This document shows, piece after piece, positions 41,524-51,446 of a DNA stretch of 64,000 nucleotides. Source of the DNA: Prevotella sp. (GTDB lineage Bacteria; Bacteroidota; Bacteroidia; Bacteroidales; Bacteroidaceae). Numbering within the stretch: position 1 is the stretch's first letter; each line of letters begins with the position of its first letter. The notes beneath the pieces were generated by a model. The model saw nothing but the letters and a program-made list of their open reading frames with translations. It ran no database searches and was not told the DNA's origin. Location: assembly GCA_016281815.1 (NCBI GenBank), contig JAEEJK010000104.1:62001-126000 (forward strand), read 5' to 3'. The position numbers and the translations under genes were made by a program.

Positions 41524-43161
41524 ATGACCATCCATTGGATAAGAACCATCACTTGCGCTGCGCTGACAGCCACAACCATGTTATCCACCGCACAGGAAGC
41601 CAACTTAGGCGACAGCGGAAACGGCAAGACCTCGTGCACCAGCATCATGGTCGGGAAAAAGGCCTCTGCCGACGGTTCGGTGATGACATCGCACACCTGT
41701 GACTCATGGTACCGCACGTGGATGCAGATAGTGCCTGCCAAGGACTACGCCAAGGACACCGTGACCGCCATCTATGACGGCAGGATGCACACCCAGTCTC
41801 CACAGGACAGCACCAAGATGTACCGCAAGGGAGTCATCCCCCAGGCGAGGCACACCTTCCGCTACCTTGACACAGCCTACCCATGCCTGAACGAAAAGCA
41901 GTTGGCCATCGGCGAGACCACCATATCAGGAAAAGACATCCTGAGGAACAAGAACGGGATGTTCTACATCGAAGAACTGGAGCGCATCGCCCTGGAACGT
42001 TGCTCCACAGCGCGTGAGGCCATCCGCCTGATGGGAGACCTGGTGAAGCAATACGGTTATGGCGACAGCGGTGAGTGTCTGACCATAGCAGACAAAGACG
42101 AGGTGTGGATTTTCGAGATTTTCGGAGAGGGAGACAAGAAAATCGGCGGTGTGTGGGCAGCAGTCCGCATCCCCGATGACGAGATAGCCGTATCCGCCAA
42201 CATCAGCCGCATCTCCAAGATAGACCTTAGCGACCCCGACCATTACATGGCCTCCGACAATGTGACCGAAGTGGCCCGCAAGTTGAAGTTGTGGGACGGC
42301 AAGGGAGAATTCTGCTTCTGGAAGGCATACAGCGGCGGCAACTACCTCAAAGAACCGAAGAACTACAGTGTGCGCGAGCATTACATCATGAGTATGCTCG
42401 CCCCCTCGAAACATCTGAGCGACACCGTTGCCGAACTTCCCCTGAGTGTGAGACCCGACAAGAAGGTCAGTGCGGAGCAGGTGATGCATCTCCTCGGCAG
42501 TTACTACGAAGGAACGCCTAAGAATCTCAGCGGGCGCCACAAGATTGCCAATCCCAAGCGGAAGAAGAGCGACGGCAGCATTGTGGAAAGCGAGCCCGAC
42601 AGCATCGTCTCCCCCTTCTCCAACCCCTGGATGCGTCCCGATGAGATCAACATGTATTATGCGATGGGCGACTCGGTGATGAAGAACATCCGTACGGTGA
42701 GCGTGCCCTGGTGCGCCTATAGCACCGTGATCCAGTTGCGGTCGTGGCTGCCCGACGAGGTGGGAGGCGTGGCATGGATCGCCCTTGACAACCCCGGCGA
42801 GAGTCCCCGTTTCCCCATATTTAGCGGCACCACCACCCTGCCCCAACTCCTTCAGACCTGCGGTCAGCACAGCGACCGAGATGATGCCGCTTTGTGGCAC
42901 TACCGCAAGGCCAACCGCCTGGCGACAGTTAGATGGGGCACTTATCGCAAGACCATTGAGGAAGCAAGAGATTATTACATAGAGAAAGGTCAGCGGGAAC
43001 TGCCATTTGTAGAAAAGACCTGGCAGGACCTCCACACACGCTCACCCAAAGAAGCAGAAAAGATGCTCAACGGCTATGTGGCCGACTTTTTCGGCTCGAC
43101 CATCGTGAAGTGGGACGAACTGACCCGTCATTTCTGGCGTCAGACCTGGGCAGGTTTCTGA
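41524..43161 (+). CDS. C69 family dipeptidase (secreted)
   Basis: A 545-residue N-terminal-nucleophile hydrolase. After a signal/propeptide (CAALTATTMLSTAQEA) the catalytic Cys lies in GKTSCTSIMVGKKASADGS, and cleavage before it should activate the enzyme. Further family markers are VMTSHTCDSWYRTW, YGYGDSGECLTIADKDEVW and DEIAVSANISRISKIDL. The enzyme cleaves dipeptides, probably in the periplasm. Its position before D-Ala ligase and alanine racemase suggests peptide or D-amino-acid handling at the cell wall. Confidence 0.88.
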   Translation: MTIHWIRTITCAALTATTMLSTAQEANLGDSGNGKTSCTSIMVGKKASADGSVMTSHTCDSWYRTWMQIVPAKDYAKDTVTAIYDGRMHTQSPQDSTKMYRKGVIPQARHTFRYLDTAYPCLNEKQLAIGETTISGKDILRNKNGMFYIEELERIALERCSTAREAIRLMGDLVKQYGYGDSGECLTIADKDEVWIFEIFGEGDKKIGGVWAAVRIPDDEIAVSANISRISKIDLSDPDHYMASDNVTEVARKLKLWDGKGEFCFWKAYSGGNYLKEPKNYSVREHYIMSMLAPSKHLSDTVAELPLSVRPDKKVSAEQVMHLLGSYYEGTPKNLSGRHKIANPKRKKSDGSIVESEPDSIVSPFSNPWMRPDEINMYYAMGDSVMKNIRTVSVPWCAYSTVIQLRSWLPDEVGGVAWIALDNPGESPRFPIFSGTTTLPQLLQTCGQHSDRDDAALWHYRKANRLATVRWGTYRKTIEEARDYYIEKGQRELPFVEKTWQDLHTRSPKEAEKMLNGYVADFFGSTIVKWDELTRHFWRQTWAGF

Positions 43162-43196
43162 CATCGTAGCCAGAACAAAAAGAAAACAAGAAACCG

Positions 43197-44153
43197 ATGA
43201 ATAAGAATTCAAAAATCATTGTGGTATGCGGAGGCATCTCCTCCGAGCGCGATGTGTCACTACGCAGCGGCAAGGCCATCTATGAGGCACTTCTCCGCAA
43301 GGGTTACAGCCAGACGGAGATGTATGACCTCACCCGCGACAACATGACCGGAATACTTGAGAAGCGCCCCGACATGGTGTTCCTCGGACTGCACGGCAAG
43401 GGAGGCGAGGACGGAACCATCCAAGGCATGCTCGAGTTTGCCGGCATCCCCTATACGGGTCCCGGCGTGTCGGCCAGTGCCGTCTGCATGGACAAGATCC
43501 TCACCAAGCGGGTGCTGGTCAGCGCAGGCCTCCCCACCCCATCCTTCACCGTCAGGCACCGGGGTATCGACGGCAGCGACGAAGCCATCGCTCAGTCATT
43601 GCTTGAAGAGATGCAGTTGCCGATGGTGCTCAAGTCACCCTGTCAGGGTTCAAGTTTCGGCACCAACATCGTGAGAGAAGCCACCCAGATGCAGGAAGCG
43701 ATCACCGATGTCTGGCGTTTTGGCGACACGCTGATGGCCGAGGAGTATATGAACGGTGTGGAGATCACCATGCCGATACTGGGAAACGACGAACTGACCG
43801 TCCTACCGCTGATTGAGATCACCTACGAGCGCTCATTCAACGACTACACGACGAAATACACCTCCGGTCTTCACAGCCACATCATACCCGCCTGCATCGA
43901 CAAGACCACCGAGCAATCCATCCTCAGTCTGGGTCAGCAAGCCTACAAGGTGCTGGGCTGCTGTGGTCTGTCGCGTGTGGATTTCATTGTCGACCATTTC
44001 AAGGGTCCGATGATCATCGAGGTCAACACCTTGCCCGGCATGACCGACATCAGTCTTTTCCCCGATGCGGCACGCTATATGGGGATGGGGTATGACGATT
44101 TGGTGGAGCGGATACTCGACTTAGGATATGAGACCACCCGTATGCTACAGTAA
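43197..44153 (+). CDS. ddl: D-alanine--D-alanine ligase
   Basis: ATP-grasp ligase that makes D-Ala-D-Ala for peptidoglycan. The N-terminal GGISSERDVSLRSG, the GLHGKGGEDGTIQGMLE loop and TGPGVSASAVCMDKILTK are classic Ddl. MVLKSPCQGSSFGTNIV binds ATP; the C-terminal metal site is IIEVNTLPGMTDISLFPDAA, with the omega-loop Tyr/Lys near NDYTTKYTSGLHSH. At 318 residues it is on the short side. It is followed 12 nt later by alanine racemase. A second ddl elsewhere in the genome cannot be excluded. Confidence 0.93.
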   Translation: MNKNSKIIVVCGGISSERDVSLRSGKAIYEALLRKGYSQTEMYDLTRDNMTGILEKRPDMVFLGLHGKGGEDGTIQGMLEFAGIPYTGPGVSASAVCMDKILTKRVLVSAGLPTPSFTVRHRGIDGSDEAIAQSLLEEMQLPMVLKSPCQGSSFGTNIVREATQMQEAITDVWRFGDTLMAEEYMNGVEITMPILGNDELTVLPLIEITYERSFNDYTTKYTSGLHSHIIPACIDKTTEQSILSLGQQAYKVLGCCGLSRVDFIVDHFKGPMIIEVNTLPGMTDISLFPDAARYMGMGYDDLVERILDLGYETTRMLQ

Positions 44154-44165
44154 ACTACCACTACC

Positions 44166-45329
44166 ATGGAAGTTCATGTCAACCAAATAGAGAAACGATC
44201 CTGGATAGAGATTGACCTAGCACAACTGAAGGCCAACTATCTGATTTACAAGAAGAAACTGAAGACCGACGCCGACATCATGGCTGTCATCAAGGCAGAC
44301 GCATACGGTCACGGCGACGTGCAGGTGGCGCGGATGCTCTCCTGGTGCGGATGCCATCTGTTCGCCGTATCCAACATCGACGAGGCAGTGGGACTACGTG
44401 AGGCAGGTGTCCAGGGAGAGATTCTCCTGTTGGGCTACTCCTCACCCTTCTACGCCAAGACACTGGTAGACTATGACCTCACCCAGGCCATCGTATCCGA
44501 AGAATACGCGGAAGCCCTGGCCTCCACTCCGTTCAAGGTGAAATGCCAATTCGCCATCGACACCGGCATGAACCGCATCGGCCTCAACGGAGACGACAGC
44601 GAGCAGTGCGAGCGTATCATCCGCCATTATGCAGAGCGTCTCCACCTGAACGGCATGTTCACCCACCTCTGTGTCGCCGACACCGACACCGAGGAATGCC
44701 GCGCCTTCACCTGGGGACAGATCAACAAATTCAAGTCTGTGGCAGAACGGATAGCAGATCTCCATCTGCCCTATGTCCATTGCTGCAATTCCGCTGCCGG
44801 TCTGAACTATCTCGACGGGAGCGAGAAGTTCGATCTTATCGGCGGTATCGTCAGGTTGGGCATCATACTCTTCGGACTCAAGCCATCCCCCGAAACGATA
44901 CTTCCCGAAGGTATTGCCCCCGCCATTGCCTGGAAATCCGCCATCTCACAGGTGAAGGACGTGTATCCCGGCGAGACCATCGGTTACGGCCGCACCTTCA
45001 AAGTAGAGCGGAAGTCACGCATCGCCACCGTCACCACAGGTTATGCAGACGGTCTGAACCGCCATCTGTCCAACAGAGGACATGTGCTCATCCGAGGCCA
45101 CAGAGCACCCATAGTAGGCCGGATCTGCATGGACCAGACACTGGTAGACGTGACCGACATCCCCGAAGTGGCCATGGGTGACAAGGTGGTCGTCTTAGGC
45201 AGGGATGGTGACTTGCAATATACCGCCGACGACATGGCCGAAGACCTCGGCACCATCGGTTATGAAGTATTGTGCACGATGAGCAAGCGTGTGCAGCGCT
45301 TCTATGTGAGCAGCAATTCCTCATTATAA
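44166..45329 (+). CDS. alr: alanine racemase
   Basis: PLP enzyme that converts L-Ala to D-Ala. The Schiff-base lysine is in MAVIKADAYGHGDVQVA, and the second catalytic Tyr is expected in the C-terminal beta domain near IAPAIAWKSAISQVKDVYPG and TIGYGRTF. The barrel has FAIDTGMNRIGL and HCCNSAAGLNY. GRICMDQTLVDVTD and YEVLCTMSKRVQRFYV close the protein. Length 387 is normal. It is in an operon with ddl, giving both steps of D-Ala-D-Ala supply side by side. Confidence 0.95.
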   Translation: MEVHVNQIEKRSWIEIDLAQLKANYLIYKKKLKTDADIMAVIKADAYGHGDVQVARMLSWCGCHLFAVSNIDEAVGLREAGVQGEILLLGYSSPFYAKTLVDYDLTQAIVSEEYAEALASTPFKVKCQFAIDTGMNRIGLNGDDSEQCERIIRHYAERLHLNGMFTHLCVADTDTEECRAFTWGQINKFKSVAERIADLHLPYVHCCNSAAGLNYLDGSEKFDLIGGIVRLGIILFGLKPSPETILPEGIAPAIAWKSAISQVKDVYPGETIGYGRTFKVERKSRIATVTTGYADGLNRHLSNRGHVLIRGHRAPIVGRICMDQTLVDVTDIPEVAMGDKVVVLGRDGDLQYTADDMAEDLGTIGYEVLCTMSKRVQRFYVSSNSSL

Positions 45330-45347
45330 AGCAATACCCACAATACA

Positions 45348-47432
45348 ATGAAAAGAATCTCTTCAATCTGTCTTTTGCTATCGTTATTCATAGCAGCACA
45401 GGCACAAATGCAGGACCCAGTAAAGTTCAAGTCCGAATTGAAGACCGGATCGGGTCCTGAGGCAGAAATGGTCTTCACCGCCACCATCGACCCAGGCTGG
45501 CATGTCTATTCCACAGAACTTGGGAGCGACGGTCCTATAGAAGCCTCACTTCATGTCAACAAAATGGAAGGAGCCGAACTCGTTGGCAAACTCACCCCCA
45601 AGGGCAAGGAGATATCCAACTTCGACGAGATGTTCGGCATGAAACTGCGCTATTTTGAAAAAACGGCACAGTTTGTCCAGAAAGTGAAATTCACCAAACC
45701 ACAATACGACATCGACGCCTATCTGGAGTATGGTGCCTGCAACGACGAGATGTGCATGCCCCCATCGGAGGTCCCACTGAAGCAGAACGGCAAGAGTCCT
45801 GCCGTGGCTGGTGCGGTTGAGGAAAAGGCAAAAGTGGAAGAGGTAAAGGAAGAGAAAGCCGTTGAAGAGGTGAAGAATGAGGAAGAGGCTCAGACTCAGG
45901 CAGACACACTTGCCACCCCCACCGCATTGGCAGACTCCGCCGTTGCCGTTGCCGCCCTCTCAGGCGACCAGGAAGATCTTTGGCGGCCTGTCATCTCTGA
46001 ACTTCGCGCCTTGGGCAACAGTAGCGACAGCCTGAGCAACCACTCGCTGCTGTACATCCTGTTCATGGGCTTTGTAGGTGGTCTGCTGGCAGTGCTCATG
46101 CCCTGCATCTGGCCCATCATCCCCATGACTGTGAGTTTCTTCCTGAAACGGGCAAAGAGCGACAAGAAGAAAGGCATCAAGGATGCCATCACCTACGGCA
46201 TCTCCATCATCATCATCTATCTGGCGCTCGGACTTCTTGTGACGGCAATATTTGGCAGCGACACGCTGAATGCCATGTCCACCAATGCGGTGTTCAACAT
46301 ATTCTTGTTCCTGCTGCTTGTGGTGTTCGCCCTGTCATTCTTCGGATGGTTTGAAATCAAGTTGCCAAGCAGTTGGGCCAACGCCGTTGACACGAAGGCA
46401 TCAAATACCAGTGGTCTTGTCTCCATATTCCTGATGGCATTCACCCTTGTGCTGGTGAGTTTCTCCTGCACGGCACCCATTATCGGACTGCTGCTTGTGG
46501 AGACGACGACCAGCGGCAACTGGGTGGCTCCTGCCCTCGGCATGTTCGGTTTCGCCCTTGCACTTGCCTTGCCCTTCACCCTTTTCGCCTTGTTCCCCGC
46601 TTGGCTGAAGCAAGCGCCCAAGTCAGGTTCGTGGATGACCACGCTCAAGGTGGTGCTGGGATTCATCGAACTGGCCTTTGCCCTCAAGTTCTTCTCCGTA
46701 GCCGACCTTGCCTACGGATGGCATTTGCTGGACCGCGAGGTGTTCCTCTCCCTGTGGATTGTCATCTTCGGTCTCCTCGGCGCTTACCTCTGTGGATGGC
46801 TGAAATTCCAGGAGGATGAGACAGGCGGCGACCTGCACAAGCCGATGCCAGTATTGTGCATCATGGGCGGATTGGTATCATTGGCATTTGCTGTGTATAT
46901 GATTCCCGGACTGTGGGGAGCCCCCTGCAAGGCCGTCAGTGCCTTCGCTCCTCCCATGAACACCCAAGACTTCAATCTCAACACCAAGGTGGTGGAAGCA
47001 GCCTATACCGACTACGAGCAAGGCATGAGAGCCGCCGCCGCCCAAGGCAAACCCGTGCTGATCGACTTCACCGGTTTCGGTTGCGTGAACTGCCGCAAAA
47101 TGGAGGCAGCGGTATGGACCGACCCCCGTGTAGCCAGCAAACTGACCAAGGACTATGTGCTCATCTCGCTCTACGTGGATGACAAGACACCACTGAAGGA
47201 GCCCATGACGGTGACAGATGAGAAAGGGCAAGAAAAGACACTCCGCACGGTGGGAGCCAAATGGAGTTATCTGCAGAGCAACAAATTCGGAGCCAACGCC
47301 CAACCCTTCTACGTGGCGGTCTCACCACAAGGCAATCCTCTGACCGGAGCGAGAAGTTATGATGAGAGCATTGACAAATACATGGACTTCCTTGATGAAG
47401 GGCTGAAAGCCTACAAGACATCCTCAGAGTAA
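45348..47432 (+). CDS. protein-disulfide reductase, DsbD family
   Basis: A 694-residue membrane protein with three parts. Residues ~20-150 are the periplasmic N-terminal DsbC-corrector/DsbD-alpha domain. A Glu/Lys-rich linker (KVEEVKEEKAVEEVKNEE) follows. Eight helices (~240-560) carry the two redox cysteines of the CcdA-like core (VLMPCIWPIIP and SFSCTAPIIG). A C-terminal thioredoxin domain has FTGFGCVNCRKMEAAVW with the CxxC. It moves electrons to the periplasm. The gene starts 18 nt after alr. Confidence 0.9.
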   Translation: MKRISSICLLLSLFIAAQAQMQDPVKFKSELKTGSGPEAEMVFTATIDPGWHVYSTELGSDGPIEASLHVNKMEGAELVGKLTPKGKEISNFDEMFGMKLRYFEKTAQFVQKVKFTKPQYDIDAYLEYGACNDEMCMPPSEVPLKQNGKSPAVAGAVEEKAKVEEVKEEKAVEEVKNEEEAQTQADTLATPTALADSAVAVAALSGDQEDLWRPVISELRALGNSSDSLSNHSLLYILFMGFVGGLLAVLMPCIWPIIPMTVSFFLKRAKSDKKKGIKDAITYGISIIIIYLALGLLVTAIFGSDTLNAMSTNAVFNIFLFLLLVVFALSFFGWFEIKLPSSWANAVDTKASNTSGLVSIFLMAFTLVLVSFSCTAPIIGLLLVETTTSGNWVAPALGMFGFALALALPFTLFALFPAWLKQAPKSGSWMTTLKVVLGFIELAFALKFFSVADLAYGWHLLDREVFLSLWIVIFGLLGAYLCGWLKFQEDETGGDLHKPMPVLCIMGGLVSLAFAVYMIPGLWGAPCKAVSAFAPPMNTQDFNLNTKVVEAAYTDYEQGMRAAAAQGKPVLIDFTGFGCVNCRKMEAAVWTDPRVASKLTKDYVLISLYVDDKTPLKEPMTVTDEKGQEKTLRTVGAKWSYLQSNKFGANAQPFYVAVSPQGNPLTGARSYDESIDKYMDFLDEGLKAYKTSSE

Positions 47433-47493
47433 GTCAGCCCACCCGTCACGAAGCCCCATCCATTCATCGGACCTAAATCATAATGAAAATACT

Positions 47494-48762
47494 ATGCTAG
47501 ACAAAGAAACACGCGACGAAATTCTGCAACTCATCAGGCAGAATGTAGTACCAGCCATCGGTTGCACAGAGCCCATGGCCGTTTCCCTCTGCACCGCCAA
47601 AGCAGCAGAGAAGTTAGGATGCCGTCCTGAGCACATCGATGTATGGCTGAGTGGCAACGTGCTCAAAAACGCCATGGGTGTGGGAATTCCCGGCACGGGA
47701 ATGATCGGTCTGCCCATCGCCATCGCCCTGGGTGCGCTCATCGGCAAGTCTGAATACCAACTGGAGGTGCTCAGGGACCTCACTCCGGAAGATGTGGAGG
47801 AAGGCAAACGCTTCATCGCCGAAAACCGCATCAACATCCAACTGAAGCCGCTGTGCCCCGACAACCTTTACATCGAGGTGCTCTGCAAAGGCGACGGCAG
47901 GACAGCCACAGCCATCATAGAGGGCAGCCACACCCATTTTGTGGAGCAAGCCAGTGACTGCAGCCAAGAGAAGGAAACTGTCATGCCGGAGGAAGAGCGT
48001 CAACTCAACCTCCGGTTGGTGTATGACTTCGCCACGACCAGTCCGCTGGATGAAATCCGTTTTCTCCTGAAGACCCGTGACTTGAACATGCAAGCCGCGG
48101 AAGATGCCAAGAAGGGCAATTACGGCCACTGTCTCGGCAAGACCATCGACAGGCCGTTGGCACACGGCATTTTTGGCAACTCCATCTTTTCACATATCAT
48201 ATCCAAGACAGCCTCGGCCTGTGATGCCCGTATGGGCGGAGCGATGATACCCGTCATGTCCAATTCCGGCTCAGGCAACCAAGGCATCTGCGCCACCAAC
48301 CCGGTGGTTGTCTATGCCATTGAGAACGAGAACACCGAGGAAGAACTCATCCGGGCACTGACACTGAGTCATCTGACTGCCATCTACATCAAACAGAGTC
48401 TGGGCACCCTCTCGGCCCTGTGTGGGTGTGTGGTGGCCTCCATCGGTTCTTCCTGCGGCATCACCTATCTGATGGGCGGCGACTACGAGCGTATCTGCCG
48501 TTCGGTGAAGAACATGATCGCCAATCTCACTGGGATGATTTGCGACGGGGCCAAACCCTCGTGCTCTCTCAAAATCTGCTCTGGGGTCAGCACCGCCTTG
48601 CTGTCAGCGCTCCTCTCCATGGAGGGCCGATGTGTGACAGCAGCCGAAGGTATCGTAGATGAGGATGTGGACCGCAGCATCCACAACCTCACCAGCATCG
48701 GGGCCGATGCCATGCGCATGACAGACGAGATGGTGCTCAACATCATGACGAGCAAAAGGTAA
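47494..48762 (+). CDS. L-cysteine desulfidase / serine dehydratase alpha-family protein (CyuA/YhaM-like)
   Basis: A 422-residue cytoplasmic protein. The family landmarks are the N-terminal VVPAIGCTEPMAVSL, the substrate loop NVLKNAMGVGIPGTGMIGLP, MIPVMSNSGSGNQGICATNP and the cysteine-containing segments SSCGITYLMGGDY and KPSCSLKICSG expected to hold an Fe-S cluster. It probably degrades L-cysteine to pyruvate, sulfide and ammonia. The start ATG is at 47494. It is separated from the dsbD-like gene by 61 nt and may be cotranscribed. A 69-bp tandem repeat follows. Confidence 0.85.
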   Translation: MLDKETRDEILQLIRQNVVPAIGCTEPMAVSLCTAKAAEKLGCRPEHIDVWLSGNVLKNAMGVGIPGTGMIGLPIAIALGALIGKSEYQLEVLRDLTPEDVEEGKRFIAENRINIQLKPLCPDNLYIEVLCKGDGRTATAIIEGSHTHFVEQASDCSQEKETVMPEEERQLNLRLVYDFATTSPLDEIRFLLKTRDLNMQAAEDAKKGNYGHCLGKTIDRPLAHGIFGNSIFSHIISKTASACDARMGGAMIPVMSNSGSGNQGICATNPVVVYAIENENTEEELIRALTLSHLTAIYIKQSLGTLSALCGCVVASIGSSCGITYLMGGDYERICRSVKNMIANLTGMICDGAKPSCSLKICSGVSTALLSALLSMEGRCVTAAEGIVDEDVDRSIHNLTSIGADAMRMTDEMVLNIMTSKR

Positions 48763-48767
48763 AACTA

Positions 48768-48836
48768 TTGAAGATTGAAAATTGAAAATTGAAGATTGAA
48801 AATTGAAGATTGAAAATTGAAGATTGAAAATTGAAG
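48768..48836. repeat. AAGATTGAAAATTG tandem repeat
   Basis: About five copies of a 14-nt unit (gaagattgaaaatt) made of two 7-nt halves, just after the cysteine desulfidase stop. It is followed by ggagagtgaagagtgaa, another heptamer run. Confidence 0.85.
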
Positions 48837-48885
48837 GGTGGAGAGTGAAGAGTGAATAAAAACGCAATTAAAAAACTTCATAACT

Positions 48886-49107
48886 ATGAAAATCAGGACC
48901 TTAAGTCTTATATTGGTCATGGTCATGATGGAAGTGTCATTCGTCGTGGCCGCTCCTATCGATGTAGAAACCGCCCGGAAAAAAGTGGCGGAGTATATGG
49001 TATCCTCCAGAAAGAAAGTGAAGGGTGACATGCAACTCTCCCTGGCCACCACAATAGAGCCTCTCTCCCACCCCGGACAAGCCGCCTTGTATGCACTTCA
49101 GATGTAG
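48886..49107 (+). pseudogene. N-terminal fragment of a C10 (streptopain-like) peptidase
   Basis: A 73-residue frame with a signal peptide (LSLILVMVMMEVSFVVAAP) and the start of the Spi-type prodomain (PIDVETARKKVAEYMVSS). It ends at a stop (TAG) right where the following frame begins. The downstream ORF continues with the C-terminal half of the same family in a different frame, so the two are one gene damaged by a deletion plus frameshift. Confidence 0.7.
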
Positions 49108-49115
49108 CAACTGCA

Positions 49116-51395
49116 TTGGGTGCTCATTTCGACTATAATGTCAACATCTCTGTCATTGATGCAGATGCTTTTACTACTTTGGAATGGGAGAGTATGATTT
49201 ACAGTGAACTCTCAAAAGGCCAGCCCGTATTGATGGGTGGTGGCGGCCATGCATTCGTTTGTGACGGTTATGATGCCAGCAATGGTCAATTTCATTTCAA
49301 TTGGGGATGGGGAGGAAACTATGACGGCTGGTTTTCCATGACTGCGCTGACACCGTCAAATCATAATTATTCAAGCGGGAAAATGGCACTCATCAACATC
49401 AACCCCTTTGCACCTTTGGATGCCTCTCCTTACGCTATCTTTTCAGAAGACAACACTGAGGTGACATTCTATTATGACAACAAATACAAAGAACGTGAGG
49501 GCAGAATGTATCCGTTGGTAGACGGCGCTGTGACATGGGGATGGAGCAATAGTGGATACGATGAATATGGTGAGCCGTCCAGTGAGGTGACCCATGTGGT
49601 TTTCGACCCTTCTTTTATTGGTGCGAGACCCAAGACAACAAGGTATTGGTTTTCTGAAATGAAACAGTTGACATCGATCACTGGACTGCATTACTTGAAC
49701 TGTGACTGTGTTACCGATATGAGTTCTATGTTCGAAAATTGCTCCAGTCTGAAGAGTATTGACCTCAGTGTCCTCAACACATCCAAAGTAAGAAGCATGG
49801 AATATATGTTCGATAATTGTGTCAGTTTGGAGAGCATTGACCTTAGTGGCCTCAACACATCAAATGTTACCAACATGGGAAATATGTTTTGGAGTTGTAG
49901 TAATCTGAAAAGTATCAATTTCGGGTCGATAGATACTTCAAATGTTACAAACATAAAAAGTATGTTTAGTGGTTGCTCCAGCCTTGAGAGCATCGACCTC
50001 AGTGGCCTCAACACTGCGAAAGTGACTTCTTTAAGTTCGATGTTCTATGGTTGCACCAGCCTTGAGAGTATCGACCTCAGTGGCCTCAACACTGCGAAAG
50101 TTACTTCGATGTCCAGTATGTTCGGTTTCTGTCCGAAATTGAAAACTGTCAATCTGAACAATTTGAAAACAGATAATTTGACAAGTATGTCAGGCATGTT
50201 TTCTGGATGCTCCAGTTTGGAGGAAATTGACCTGAGCACCATCAACACATCCAAAGTTAAATCTGCCAGTTCATTGTTCAATGGATGCACCAAACTTCAG
50301 AGTGTGAATTTGGGCAATTTTGACGCCTCTTATCTGACCAGCGCGTACTGGATGTTCAAGGGTTGCGCCAATTTGCAGAGCCTTGACTTAAGTAATTGGA
50401 ACACATCAAATGTGACTAACATGGAAAGCATGTTCAGCGGATGCACCAACTTGCAGAACCTTAACCTGAGCGGTTGGGACACATCGAATGTGACCAACAT
50501 GAATTCCATGTTCAACAAATGTTCCAAACTTCAGAAACTTGACCTCAGTTTTTTCGATGTTGGGAATGTAACGGATGTTAGTTTAATGTTTAGTTATTGC
50601 AGCAGTCTGAAGGATCTTAAATTGGGAAAATGGAATGTTTCCAACTTGACGAATATGAGCCACATGTTCTCCGGTTGCTCCAACTTAGAGAGGCTTGACT
50701 GGAATTTCATCAACGCCACCAACGTGGAAAATATGGAGTACATGTTCTACGGTTGCTCCCAACTTCGGAACATTCAACTCAGCAACATCGATATGAGCAA
50801 TGTCTCCAATAATGAGGAAATGTTTTCCAGATGTCTGTCCTTGAAAAGAATCGACCTTCCTTCGAGTTTGAGAAAAGTGGGGGAATATATGTTCGCCCTG
50901 TGCGAGTCGCTTGAAAGCATGACGCTTCCGGAAGGGGTGGACACCATTGGCTCCTATGCGTTTTATAAATGCAAGCAATTGAAAGAGGTCTCCCTGCCAT
51001 CATCCGTTATAACCATTGAGGACAATGCCTTTATGACTTGTGACAGTCTGATTTATGTGATTGTGAACTGGAGGTATCCCCTTGATATTACCGAGGACAT
51101 CTTCCCTAACCGCCAAAATGCCTACCTCTATGTCCCATATGGATCTTGGGAATATTACTATCTGACACGTATTTGGAAGGAGTTTAAGGAAATTCGGCAA
51201 TACATGACTAAATTGGTCGGCGATGTCAACTATGACAACAAGTTGAGTGTTACCGATGTCATGTTGTTGGTGAACTATATTCTCGGAAAGGAGAATCATC
51301 CATTCTCTCGTGCCAAGGCCGACATCAACAGCGACGGCAGGATCACCGTCACCGATGTCACTCAGATGGTGAGTGCCATCAGTGGGAGAAAGTGA
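49116..51395 (+). CDS. C10 peptidase C-terminal piece with BspA-type leucine-rich repeats and a dockerin-like end
   Basis: A 759-codon frame opening at TTG, without a signal peptide. Residues ~1-95 are the second half of a C10 peptidase: catalytic His in GGGGHAFVCDGYDA and the FHFNWGWGGNYDGWF loop. The catalytic Cys half is missing. Residues ~170-590 hold about sixteen 24-26-residue BspA/DUF285 repeats (MSSMFENCSSLKSIDLS type), then LRR_5-like repeats (VDTIGSYAFYKCKQLKEV). The last ~60 residues carry two Ca-binding dockerin loops (DVNYDNKLSVTDV, DINSDGRITVTDV). It is probably not a working protease. Confidence 0.7.
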   Translation: MGAHFDYNVNISVIDADAFTTLEWESMIYSELSKGQPVLMGGGGHAFVCDGYDASNGQFHFNWGWGGNYDGWFSMTALTPSNHNYSSGKMALININPFAPLDASPYAIFSEDNTEVTFYYDNKYKEREGRMYPLVDGAVTWGWSNSGYDEYGEPSSEVTHVVFDPSFIGARPKTTRYWFSEMKQLTSITGLHYLNCDCVTDMSSMFENCSSLKSIDLSVLNTSKVRSMEYMFDNCVSLESIDLSGLNTSNVTNMGNMFWSCSNLKSINFGSIDTSNVTNIKSMFSGCSSLESIDLSGLNTAKVTSLSSMFYGCTSLESIDLSGLNTAKVTSMSSMFGFCPKLKTVNLNNLKTDNLTSMSGMFSGCSSLEEIDLSTINTSKVKSASSLFNGCTKLQSVNLGNFDASYLTSAYWMFKGCANLQSLDLSNWNTSNVTNMESMFSGCTNLQNLNLSGWDTSNVTNMNSMFNKCSKLQKLDLSFFDVGNVTDVSLMFSYCSSLKDLKLGKWNVSNLTNMSHMFSGCSNLERLDWNFINATNVENMEYMFYGCSQLRNIQLSNIDMSNVSNNEEMFSRCLSLKRIDLPSSLRKVGEYMFALCESLESMTLPEGVDTIGSYAFYKCKQLKEVSLPSSVITIEDNAFMTCDSLIYVIVNWRYPLDITEDIFPNRQNAYLYVPYGSWEYYYLTRIWKEFKEIRQYMTKLVGDVNYDNKLSVTDVMLLVNYILGKENHPFSRAKADINSDGRITVTDVTQMVSAISGRK

Positions 51396-51446
51396 ATCAG
51401 GTTTTTAAATGTCTAAAATTGAACGCCTATTAATCTGAAAAGTTGA

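Noticed and set aside
41926-43035. 369-codon minus-strand ORF
   Set aside because: Shadow of the C69 dipeptidase, whose frame has all family motifs.
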